The notes under the pieces are model-generated. The model saw only the letters and a list, made by a program, of their open reading frames with translations, did no database searches and had not been told where the DNA came from. 28,588 nucleotides of DNA from a virus, in IMG/VR virus record IMGVR_UViG_3300000736_000153, positions 1-28,588 of that record; one strand, written 5' to 3'. Made by a program: the position numbers and the translations under genes. This document shows positions 15,441 to 23,800 of the stretch, one piece after another (the stretch's first letter is position 1; the number at the start of each line of letters is the position of its first letter).

Positions 15441-16280
15441 ATGTTTAAGAAAATATTTTCTCTTTTTCGAGAAGATCCAGAGATAGAATTTTATTCTATA
15501 ATCCCCGGATTAGAAGAGCTCAATAAACCGACTCCAGCATATAAAGATCCTGTTCCAAATTGGGTTAGAAATAGAGCTGAAAAAACTAAAGAAATTTTAA
15601 AAAATATTAATTTAAATCCAGAGAATATATCTGGAAATACATTTTTTGTAGAAAAATGTCCCGGAATTAGGTCTATTATAAATGAAGGCATTCATTTAAA
15701 AACTTGGCAAGATATAAGGGTGTCTTTGGTGTCTAACGATGAGAAGGGAGAATATTTAATTCATACTCCAACTCAAACATCATCATTAACTAATGGAAAT
15801 TTTATATCTCCAGAAGTTCAATCCCATAATGGTGATCAATTTCCTGAATTTATAAAATCAAGAGAAGATTCTTGGCCACATATTTTAAAAATTATGTCTA
15901 ACTGGAGAGTTAATATCAACAAAAATTGGCAAATACTTCTACTACCAACATATTATTCTAATGAATCGCAATTGTTCTCTGCTGTGCCGGGAATTTTTAA
16001 TCCAGAATTTGGATCGCACTTAAATATTAATATCCAAATACATAAAAAAGCACCAACTTCTTTTATTATTCCAGCTGGAACATCAATAGTAAAATTAATA
16101 CCAATTAAAAAAAATCAAAATTTTAATATTAAAATTAGAAAAGTTACAAATAAAGATGTTCTCAAAGAACAAGCTACGCTAGCTTTATTGAAAAAGAGAT
16201 TTATTAGTTCAAGAAAAGAACAATTGGGAGACTTAGAAAAGATGCGTGAATCAATTAAAAAATGCCCATTCTTCAATTAA
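15441..16280 (+). CDS. conserved phage protein, DUF6065-like, function unknown
   Basis: This 279-residue protein has a set of landmarks I associate with a DUF6065-like family of marine and other environmental phages: an N-terminal EIEFYSIIPGLEEL, a PVPNWVR box, EKCPGI (C73-P74-G75) followed by GIHLKTWQDI, a central W-rich part (SWPHILKIM, NWRVNINKNW), and near the C-terminus IPAGTSIVKLIPI (P211 onward). I do not know an experimentally established function. Members often sit among glycosyltransferase or host-interaction genes; here it directly precedes a GT8 gene. The last ~40 residues are a basic coiled-coil-like tail ending KKCPFFN. ATG 15441 lacks a Shine-Dalgarno sequence. Confidence 0.55.
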   Translation: MFKKIFSLFREDPEIEFYSIIPGLEELNKPTPAYKDPVPNWVRNRAEKTKEILKNINLNPENISGNTFFVEKCPGIRSIINEGIHLKTWQDIRVSLVSNDEKGEYLIHTPTQTSSLTNGNFISPEVQSHNGDQFPEFIKSREDSWPHILKIMSNWRVNINKNWQILLLPTYYSNESQLFSAVPGIFNPEFGSHLNINIQIHKKAPTSFIIPAGTSIVKLIPIKKNQNFNIKIRKVTNKDVLKEQATLALLKKRFISSRKEQLGDLEKMRESIKKCPFFN

Positions 16281-16281
16281 A

Positions 16282-17016
16282 ATGAAAAAAGCAATTATAA
16301 CATATAATTGGTTAAAAACATCATATCAAGAGGCTTTCGAGAAAGTTGTACTTCCTAGAATGGAATTTTTAGCTAAAAAATGGGATGTAGAATTAATTGT
16401 TTCTGATGAATTAAATCCAGAAATTAAAAATGAAAATTTACATCAAAGCAGTCATTTGTATCATTATAATAAACTTTTTATTTTAAAAGATTTAATTAAA
16501 AAATTTGATAGAGTATTATGCGTAGATGGTGATATGGTTTTATCTAGAGAAATGCCTAATATTTTTGAAATTTATCCTATGAATTATTTTTACGCAGTTT
16601 TAGATGCGTGCAATGGAGATGAATATTGTTTTAATAGAAATGATGAAATGATTGCTTCTCAAGCTTTGTTAGGAACAATCAACTGGACTTACGGATATTA
16701 TAATACTGGACTTATGCTGTTGGAAAATCAACATTATAAAATTTTTGAAGATTGTGATTATAAAGTTATGTTTAGATTCACGGATCAAACAAAAATTAAT
16801 TATTATTTAAGAAAATATAATTTTTTACATAAAAATCTATCAAAACAATTCAATTCTATGGCTATAAATTGTATAGATGCCAAAGAAAGCCCTTCGATAA
16901 TCAATTTAGTAACTCCAGAGATTTTATCAAAAAATTGTTGGGTTGCTCATGCTGCAGCAATTTCAGACGATTTAAGAAATGATTATATATTTAAATTGGA
17001 TCTTTTAATGCCATAA
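16282..17016 (+). CDS. GT8-family glycosyltransferase
   Basis: This protein (244 residues from ATG 16282) fits the GT-A fold, family 8 (LgtC/glycogenin-like). The start of the fold is KKAIITYNWLKTSYQEAF, and the metal-binding DxD is D82-G-D84 in VLCVDGDMVLSREMP. It is followed by FYAVLDACNGD, a GYYNTGLMLL segment typical of GT8, TDQTKINYYL (the D-Q pair of the acceptor side) and NCWVAHAAA near the end. An alternative ATG at 16246 lies within the upstream gene and would add 12 unlikely residues, so 16282 (one base after the TAA) is preferred. No Shine-Dalgarno sequence is seen. GT8 enzymes transfer glucose, galactose or related sugars with retention. It may extend a sugar added by the heptosyltransferases that follow, but that is inference. 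Confidence 0.78.
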   Translation: MKKAIITYNWLKTSYQEAFEKVVLPRMEFLAKKWDVELIVSDELNPEIKNENLHQSSHLYHYNKLFILKDLIKKFDRVLCVDGDMVLSREMPNIFEIYPMNYFYAVLDACNGDEYCFNRNDEMIASQALLGTINWTYGYYNTGLMLLENQHYKIFEDCDYKVMFRFTDQTKINYYLRKYNFLHKNLSKQFNSMAINCIDAKESPSIINLVTPEILSKNCWVAHAAAISDDLRNDYIFKLDLLMP

Positions 17017-17022
17017 ATCTTA

Positions 17023-17979
17023 ATGAATGATAGCGTATACTTTAATGGTTCAATTTTGGGTTTAGGAGATACGATTGCTCTAATACCTTTTATAAATATT
17101 TATAAAATTGAGAATAATAAAAATGTATTTTTTTTAACTAATTTTTATAGTTTATTTGAAAATGAATATAAAAATATCTTCTTCATAAAAGATCCTTCTC
17201 AAATTTCAATTTCTGATTCATTTGTAGAGATTGAATATAATCAAAAAAAATTTATCGCATACGACAGATATAACCTCGCCTATCATACAGCTCATTATGT
17301 AAAAAAAGATTTTGAAATTTTAAAAAATGAAAGACTTCCATTACAGCATCAATTAAGTAAATTTATTGGGATTAATTTTAAAGAAGAAATTAAACCAAAT
17401 ATTCATCTTTCAAATCAAAATTTTAACTATCAAAATAAATATGTTTGTATATCTACTCAAACCACTATGCAAGCGAAATATTGGAATTATGAAAATGGTT
17501 GGGAGAAAATAGCTGAATACCTTAAAAAAAATGGATATGACGTTATATGTGTTGATAAGCATGAATTTTATGGAAATTTAGTATACATGAATAGTATACC
17601 TAAAAATGCGATTAATAAAACTGGATTACCTTTAAATAAAGTAGCAAATATAATTAATAAATGCGATTTTTTTATAGGATTGGACTCTGGTCTTTCATGG
17701 TTGGCTTGGGCATTGAATAAGAAAGTAATACAAATACTTGGGATGACGGGGAAAAGTATAGCTTTTGAAAATAAATATAGTATAATAAATCAAAATGTTT
17801 GTAATACCTGTTTCTCAGATCAAAATTTAAATGTTTTTTCTGGTGATGTGCCATTTAATGATTTTTTAATGTGTCCAAAACATAAGAATACACCAAGAAT
17901 TTTTGAATGCACAAAGTCAATAACTCCAGAGATGGTGATTGAGAAAATAGATCAAATTTTAAATGAAAAAACAAGATAA
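17023..17979 (+). CDS. autotransporter-type O-heptosyltransferase (BAHT/TibC-like), copy 1
   Basis: This 318-residue protein resembles bacterial autotransporter heptosyltransferases (TIGR04414-like; TibC, Aah), which add ADP-heptose-derived sugars to Ser residues on beta-helical repeats. Evidence: SILGLGDTIALIPFI at the N-terminus; STQTTMQAKYWNYENGWEKI; FFIGLDSGLSWLAWALNKK; and a four-cysteine iron finger at C260, C263, C284 and C296 (C-x2-C-x20-C-x11-C) inside NVCNTCF, MCPKHKNTPRIFEC and SITPEMVIE. The donor-side loop (ILGMTGKSIAFE) diverges from the usual ISGFs.p.tEF, which copy 2 retains, so specificity may differ. It lies seven bases after the GT8 gene and overlaps copy 2 by 17 bases. It should act in the cytoplasm. 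No Shine-Dalgarno sequence is present. Confidence 0.8.
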   Translation: MNDSVYFNGSILGLGDTIALIPFINIYKIENNKNVFFLTNFYSLFENEYKNIFFIKDPSQISISDSFVEIEYNQKKFIAYDRYNLAYHTAHYVKKDFEILKNERLPLQHQLSKFIGINFKEEIKPNIHLSNQNFNYQNKYVCISTQTTMQAKYWNYENGWEKIAEYLKKNGYDVICVDKHEFYGNLVYMNSIPKNAINKTGLPLNKVANIINKCDFFIGLDSGLSWLAWALNKKVIQILGMTGKSIAFENKYSIINQNVCNTCFSDQNLNVFSGDVPFNDFLMCPKHKNTPRIFECTKSITPEMVIEKIDQILNEKTR

Positions 17980-18847
17980 TATTTTAATACATTTTAATTC
18001 AGATTGTTTAGGTGATTCGATAGCTTGGATGCCTTATGTAGAAGAATATAGAAAATTAAGTAACAATAAAGTCTATTGCGTAAATTTTTTAAATAAAATA
18101 TTTAATTATGGAAATATAAATTTTATAAATAAACAAGATATAGAAAACTTTGTTTTTGATAAAGTATATTTCCTAGGTTTTTGGATTGAAAATCTTAAAT
18201 TTAAAGAAATGAACTTGAAAGATCCAAGAACTTTAAATCTTCAAGAAGTAGCTTGCGACATTTTAAAAATACCATATAAAGAAATAAAACCAAATTTATT
18301 TATTAAGGATAATCAAAATAAATATAGAAATAAATATGTTTGTATAGCTACCCAAAGCACTTCTCAAGCCAAATATTGGAATCATGAAAATGGTTGGGAA
18401 AAAGTAATAAATTATTTAAATATTAAAGGATATGATGCATTATGTATTGATAAATATAATAAATATGGCAATTTAGTATACATGAATAATATGCCATCAA
18501 ATGCTATAGATAAAACTGGAGATATAGACATTCAAACTAGAATAACTGATATACTTAATTGTGAATTTTTTATTGGATTACCATCTGGACTCTCATGGTT
18601 AGCTTGGGCTTTAAATAAGAAAGTGATATTAATAAGTGGATTTAGCGATCCAAAAACAGAATTTTTTACTCCATATAGAGTAATAAATAAAAATGTGTGC
18701 AATAGCTGTTGGAATGATACAGAATTTATCTTTCCATATGATAATTTTATCTATTGTCCAAGACATAAAAATACACCGAGAATTTTTGAATGTACAAAAT
18801 TTATAACACCAGAAATGGTAATAGAACAAATTAATAAGATTATTTAA
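17963..18847 (+). CDS. autotransporter-type O-heptosyltransferase (BAHT/TibC-like), copy 2
   Basis: This 294-residue paralogue of the preceding gene is the more canonical member. It has SDCLGDSIAWMPYVEEYR, ATQSTSQAKYWNHENGWEKV, FFIGLPSGLSWLAWALNKK, ISGFSDPKTEFFTPYRVIN and an iron-finger set C246, C249, C265 and C277 (C-x2-C-x15-C-x11-C) in NVCNSCWND, YCPRHKNTPRIFEC and FITPEMVIE. Known relatives O-glycosylate Ser on repetitive autotransporter passengers. Long stretches are shared with copy 1 (for example around KYGNLVYMNNMPSNAIDKTG), showing a tandem duplication. It ends tail-to-tail with the x-Ala-x repeat fibre gene, the two overlapping by eight bases. That adjacency makes the fibre the leading candidate acceptor; host surface proteins are the alternative. 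Confidence 0.87.
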   Translation: MKKQDNILIHFNSDCLGDSIAWMPYVEEYRKLSNNKVYCVNFLNKIFNYGNINFINKQDIENFVFDKVYFLGFWIENLKFKEMNLKDPRTLNLQEVACDILKIPYKEIKPNLFIKDNQNKYRNKYVCIATQSTSQAKYWNHENGWEKVINYLNIKGYDALCIDKYNKYGNLVYMNNMPSNAIDKTGDIDIQTRITDILNCEFFIGLPSGLSWLAWALNKKVILISGFSDPKTEFFTPYRVINKNVCNSCWNDTEFIFPYDNFIYCPRHKNTPRIFECTKFITPEMVIEQINKII

Positions 18848-20864
18848 CTAAGAAAGTTTTATTTTGACTAACACCATTTATACAAACTGCAAGTACTAAT
18901 TCAGTAAAATCTCCTACGCTACCAGCCTTAGCAGCAGAACCTGCATTAGCAGCAGAACCTGCATTAGTGGCAGTACCAGCATAGGCAGCACTTCCTGCTC
19001 CAGCAGAGGAAGCATAGGATGCAAAAGCTGCATTAGTGGCAGTACCAGCATAGGCAGCAGTTCCAGCGTAACTTGAATTCGTAGCAAATGCTGCATTAGT
19101 CGCAGTACCAGCGTAAGATGAATTCGTTGCAAACCCTGCATTAGTCGCAGTACCAGCGTAAGATGAATTCGTTGCAAACCCTGCATTAGTCGCAGTTCCA
19201 GCGTATCCAGCTCTTCCAGCGTAATTTGAATTCGTTGCAAACCCTGCATTAGTCGCAGTTCCAGCGTATGAAGCGTTAGTAGCTGTATCAGCTCTTCCAG
19301 CGTAATTTGAATTCGTTGCAAACCCTGCATTAGTCGCAGTTCCAGCGTATCCTGCGTTACTTGTAAAAGATGAATTCGTTGCAAACCCTGCATTAGTCGC
19401 AGTACCAGCGTATCCTGCGTTACTAGCAAAAGATGAATTCGTAGCAAACCCTGCATTAGTCGCAGTTCCAGCGTATCCTGCGTTACTAGCAAAAGATGAA
19501 TTCGTTGCAAACCCTGCATTAGTCGCAGTTCCAGCGTATGAAGCGTTAGTAGCTGTACCAGCTCTTCCAGCGTAATTTGAATTCGTTGCAAATGCTGCAT
19601 TAGTCGCAGTTCCAGCGTATCCTGCGTTACTTGTAAAAGATGAATTCGTAGCAAATGCTGCATTAGTAGCAGTACCAGCGTATCCTGCGTTACTTGTAAA
19701 AGATGAATTCGTTGCAAACCCTGCATTAGTCGCAGTACCAGCGTATCCTGCGTTACTAGCAAAAGATGAATTCGTTGCAAACCCTGCATTAGTCGCAGTT
19801 CCAGCGTATCCTGCGTTACTGGCAAAAGATGAATTCGTAGCAAACCCCGCATTGGTCGCAGTACCAGCGTATGAAGCGTTTCCCCCTCCTTGAGTACCAG
19901 CAATTGCAGCATAGGCAGCATTTGTAGCAAATGCTGCATCAGTAGCAGTACCAGCGTATCCTGCGTTACTAGCAAAAGATGAATTCGTTGCAAACCCTGC
20001 ATTAGTCGCAGTACCAGCGTATCCTGCGTTACTAGCAAAAGATGAATTCGTAGCAAATCCTGCATTACTCGCAGTACCAGCGTATCCTGCGTTACTAGCA
20101 AAAGATGAATTCGTAGCAAATCCTGCGTTACTCGCAGTACCAGCGTAGGCAGCATTTCCTCCTCCTCCTCCGAACCCAGCAACTGCAGCATAGGCAGCAT
20201 TTGTAGCAAATGCTGCATTTGTCGCCGCAGTAGCTACATCGGCTGTACCTGCATAAAATGCGTAAAACGCTTCGTCTGAATATCCCGCGAATTGTGCGTA
20301 ATACGAATAACTTGCTCGAATTGCATCATCAGCAACGCCAGCGTATGAAGCATAGCGTGCATTTGACGCAAGATCAGCATTTTTGACAAAAGTATTTGGT
20401 AAATAAACATTTCCATTTGAATTAGATAAAATATAAACAGGAGAATTAGTAGTACCCCAATTTCTTAAAGTAACTTGAGAATTAACAGGAATATTGTCTG
20501 TACTTAATTGAATATTTTTACTTGTATCAGTTATATTAAATGAAACAGAAGTATTTGAAACTTTATTAGATATAGTTCTATTGCTACTTTTAATATCTAA
20601 ATTCATACTATCTCCATAACCATAAATTAATGCTTGATAGCTTGGAAATTGAGCGCTTTTGAAGGTTATTCCTGCGTTATATTGATAAGATTCAAAATAT
20701 GGAGAAGCACTTGAAGTTTGACGAATAGAGTTAAGATAAAGTACATTATCACACCATTCAGTATAAAGAGGATTTGTTCCTAAAACTAAATCTCGTGTTT
20801 TTGGATTTAGACAAGCTGCTCCTAATAATGTATCTCCAAAATCTGATTTAAATTGAGCTGGCAT
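18840..20864 (-). CDS. tail-fibre protein with long x-Ala-x triplet repeat
   Basis: This 674-residue structural protein has a unique N-terminal region (residues 1-161; MPAQFKSDFGDTLLGAACL..., ending in beta-rich SVSFNITDTSKNIQL) that probably anchors it to the tail. A continuous array of triplets with Ala in the middle runs over residues ~162-648. The core 21-residue unit is seven triplets, beginning NAG-YAG-TAT and ending NSS-FAS, and at least ten units are clear. Two glycine-rich breaks (GFGGGGG and GTQGGG) divide the array. The C-terminus (TELVLAVCINGVSQNK...) is a short non-repetitive cap. Such low-complexity arrays are typical of phage fibres. The start ATG (complement of 20862-20864) has AAAGGT upstream. 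The Ser/Thr-rich array faces two heptosyltransferase genes. Confidence 0.85.
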   Translation of the reverse strand: MPAQFKSDFGDTLLGAACLNPKTRDLVLGTNPLYTEWCDNVLYLNSIRQTSSASPYFESYQYNAGITFKSAQFPSYQALIYGYGDSMNLDIKSSNRTISNKVSNTSVSFNITDTSKNIQLSTDNIPVNSQVTLRNWGTTNSPVYILSNSNGNVYLPNTFVKNADLASNARYASYAGVADDAIRASYSYYAQFAGYSDEAFYAFYAGTADVATAATNAAFATNAAYAAVAGFGGGGGNAAYAGTASNAGFATNSSFASNAGYAGTASNAGFATNSSFASNAGYAGTATNAGFATNSSFASNAGYAGTATDAAFATNAAYAAIAGTQGGGNASYAGTATNAGFATNSSFASNAGYAGTATNAGFATNSSFASNAGYAGTATNAGFATNSSFTSNAGYAGTATNAAFATNSSFTSNAGYAGTATNAAFATNSNYAGRAGTATNASYAGTATNAGFATNSSFASNAGYAGTATNAGFATNSSFASNAGYAGTATNAGFATNSSFTSNAGYAGTATNAGFATNSNYAGRADTATNASYAGTATNAGFATNSNYAGRAGYAGTATNAGFATNSSYAGTATNAGFATNSSYAGTATNAAFATNSSYAGTAAYAGTATNAAFASYASSAGAGSAAYAGTATNAGSAANAGSAAKAGSVGDFTELVLAVCINGVSQNKTFLVK
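18921..20381 (-). repeat. direct-repeat DNA encoding the x-Ala-x array
   Basis: About 1.46 kb of imperfect tandem repeats, mainly 63-bp units (21 codons), with 45-bp variants near the C-terminal-coding end where the FAS-NAG hexamer is missing. Units differ by synonymous and a few missense changes (FAS/FTS, TAT/TAS, NAG/NAA). The palindrome GAATTC recurs in most units because it encodes part of T-N-S. Local GC is visibly higher than in the flanking sequence. The near-identity of units makes them good substrates for unequal recombination. Confidence 0.9.
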
Positions 20865-20866
20865 TT

Positions 20867-23800
20867 TTACCTTTGATTATGACTTATACCACTAATAATT
20901 ACACTTTTATATTTATTAGTAATATTGTATCCACTTAATGTCAATCTACCAGTTATATCATCTTCATTATTAAAATAATTTCTACTTTTAACCATAACAT
21001 GTAATCTATTTGTATCAATATCGATTATTCCACTACCAGTATACATATTATTTATTATATCTTTATTTAACCCTGATATTCCAGTTAAAAATCCATTTAA
21101 ATAATATCCAGTAGAAATATCAAAAGCGTCAAAAAATGATTTTGTATATTCTTGTCCAGTAATTAAACCAGTAAATAAATAGTTTCCAGTTCTAGAAACG
21201 AAACCAGTAGCAACTAGGTTAGTTATATAACCTGTGAAATTTATATCAGCAAAAGCATGAGTTCTATTAAAATTATAATTATTTGCAAATACAGTATTTA
21301 TATTACCAAAATTAACAAAATCTATACCAGTTCCTAATAAACTAGAAGATAATATATCTAAATTACTGCTATTTATTCTATTGTATTGAGTCCAAGAATT
21401 TTGATTTCCAGTATAAATATATATTGCGCCAGATCCTAAATCATCATATGGCGCGCCAATTGCTAAAAGATTTCCATATTTATTTAAAATTACTTTGTTT
21501 CCAAAATATGCGGTAGAATTAATATTTCCACTTATAAAGCTTGATTGTATCCAACCATTTTGATTTCCAGTATAGATATATACTCCACCACTATTAAAAT
21601 TATATCCTTGCGCTCCAACTGCAGCTGTATCTCCAATTTCATTTAAAGAAACTGAGCAACCAAAATTATCATTAGTAATATTTCCTGATCCTACCAATGT
21701 AGATAATAAATTATAATTATTATAATCACCAGTAAATATATAACTACGCCCATTAGTTCCGTTTGGTGAGCCAACTATAATTACATTTCCATTTCTATTT
21801 ATATCAGAAGAAGAACCGAAATTATTAGTTGAAATATTTGAATTTCCACTAATTTTAGATATTTGTTGCCATTGATTTTTTGTCCAACCAATATCTGTTG
21901 AAAAAATGCTAACATAATCATGTTTTTCTATATTAGATGAAAAAGTATTAGATGAAATTGCTAAAATTTTTCCATTAGGACTTGTTGCTGTATTATAACC
22001 AAAATTATAATAATCTCCTGAAAATGAAGGTTGATTTAGAACTTCTCCAGTAAATGAAAGAGCTTGACCCCACTCATTTCCATTTCCAGTATAAAGATAA
22101 ACTGCGCCAGTTGTATTACCATCAAGATTATCCAACGTATTTGATATTAAAACTTGATTTCCAGATTTATTTAAATTAACTTCTGTACCCCAAAAAACAT
22201 TAGAACCAGTAAATGTTGCTGCTGTATCCCAATTAGAACCACTTCCTGTAAATAGAAATGCAGTATATGGACTAGTAGCATTTCCAAGCCCAACTAATAC
22301 CATATTTCCAGAAGAATTCATAGAAATAGAATTTCCAAATCTAAATCTAGTTTGTGAAGATGAACCAGTTATTAAAGCTGCTTGATCCCAAGTAGATCCA
22401 TTACCAGTATAAATCCAAACTGCGCCAGTTGCTAATGCACTTGTTGTAGTTGGTCTTCCATAAAATGGTTGACCAATCGCTATAGTATTTCCATCATCAC
22501 TAATAGCAGTAGAATAACCAAATTGTCCAGCATATCTATTTGAAAATCCCGTTATCCTAGCTACTTCGCCCCAATTAGAACCACTTCCTGTAAATATCCA
22601 AGCTGCTCCGGTGTAGGCGCTCTCTGTACTTAAATTAGATCCATTCCAAAGCGGGCCACCAATAACTGCGACTGTTCCACTTGTATTTAAAGAAATTGAA
22701 CTACCAAATGAAGCTCCACTTGATTGTGAACCAGATAATACTGCGACTTTATTCCAATTTTTTTCATTTCCAGTATAAACATAAACTAATCCAGAATTAA
22801 TTGTTCCAAAGTTTCTAGAATCAAATCCAGCAGCCATGAGAATATTTCCACTAGAATTTACAGCAAGTGATCTACCTAAATTTGTTATATTTGAATCTCC
22901 GCTTATTTCAAAATATTGACTCCAATTTGATCCATTTCCAGTATATATAAAAATTGAGCCTGTTCCGTACTGAGTATTTCCTTTGCCTTTGTTACTTGCG
23001 CCAATAAATAATTTATCTCCATTACCATTAAACTGAGTACTAATACCAAAATTATCAGTATTGCCTATTCCCAATTGATTAGGATTATAACTTCCACTTA
23101 TTATATTTTTACTATATAAATCATATTTTTTGTATATATTTGCTGAACCAGAATTATTATTGTCTCCTTGATTCCCAATCACTAAAATATTTCCACTATT
23201 TAAAGCTAATGAACTTCCAAAGTATTCCCCAGAATTTTCTATGATTTGTGCATCATAAATACTTTGGTTAGATCCAGTTAATAGGTAAACTCTTCCAGTA
23301 AGTGGATCTCCTACTGTTGAACTAATAGCAAAATTATTTCCTTCTCTATTAATTTTTATTTCTTTTCCAAATTGAATATCTCCAGATATTCCAGAGTATT
23401 GTGATTTTAGATCCCATGATACTCCATTTCCAGTAAAAAATAACACTGAACCAGTAGATGATATTGTTTCTTGATTGCTTAGTATAAAAAAAGTTCCAGA
23501 ATCATTAGAACTTACTCTAATAGGAGAATTAATTTCATAAGTTGGCGTAGCGAATGATTGAATATTTTGAGTAAAAATACTAGTTATTATATTATTATAA
23601 TCAATATAACCATTCGAAGTAAAAGTATTTAATACAAAATCTTGATTATCAATAAATTGTTGATTCAAATAATATCCAGTAGCAACTAATGTTCTCGCCA
23701 TAGAAACATTTCCAGTTATAAATGCATAATTTTGGGTTGATCCAGTTATAAAACCAGTAACGCTAACTCCAGATAAACCGTTGTATCCAGTTGCTGCTAG

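Noticed and set aside
17960-18860. Rho-independent terminator at the convergent junction
   Set aside because: I searched for a GC-rich hairpin followed by T's on either strand and found none.
18914-20218. 434-codon minus-strand frame rich in Leu/Gln/Met/His
   Set aside because: It is a frame-shifted shadow of the 63-bp fibre repeats: it stays open only because the repeat lacks stops in that frame, and its composition is implausible.
18921-20381. Regular repeats resembling a CRISPR array
   Set aside because: Units are contiguous and coding, without unique spacers, and encode a clean x-Ala-x protein pattern.
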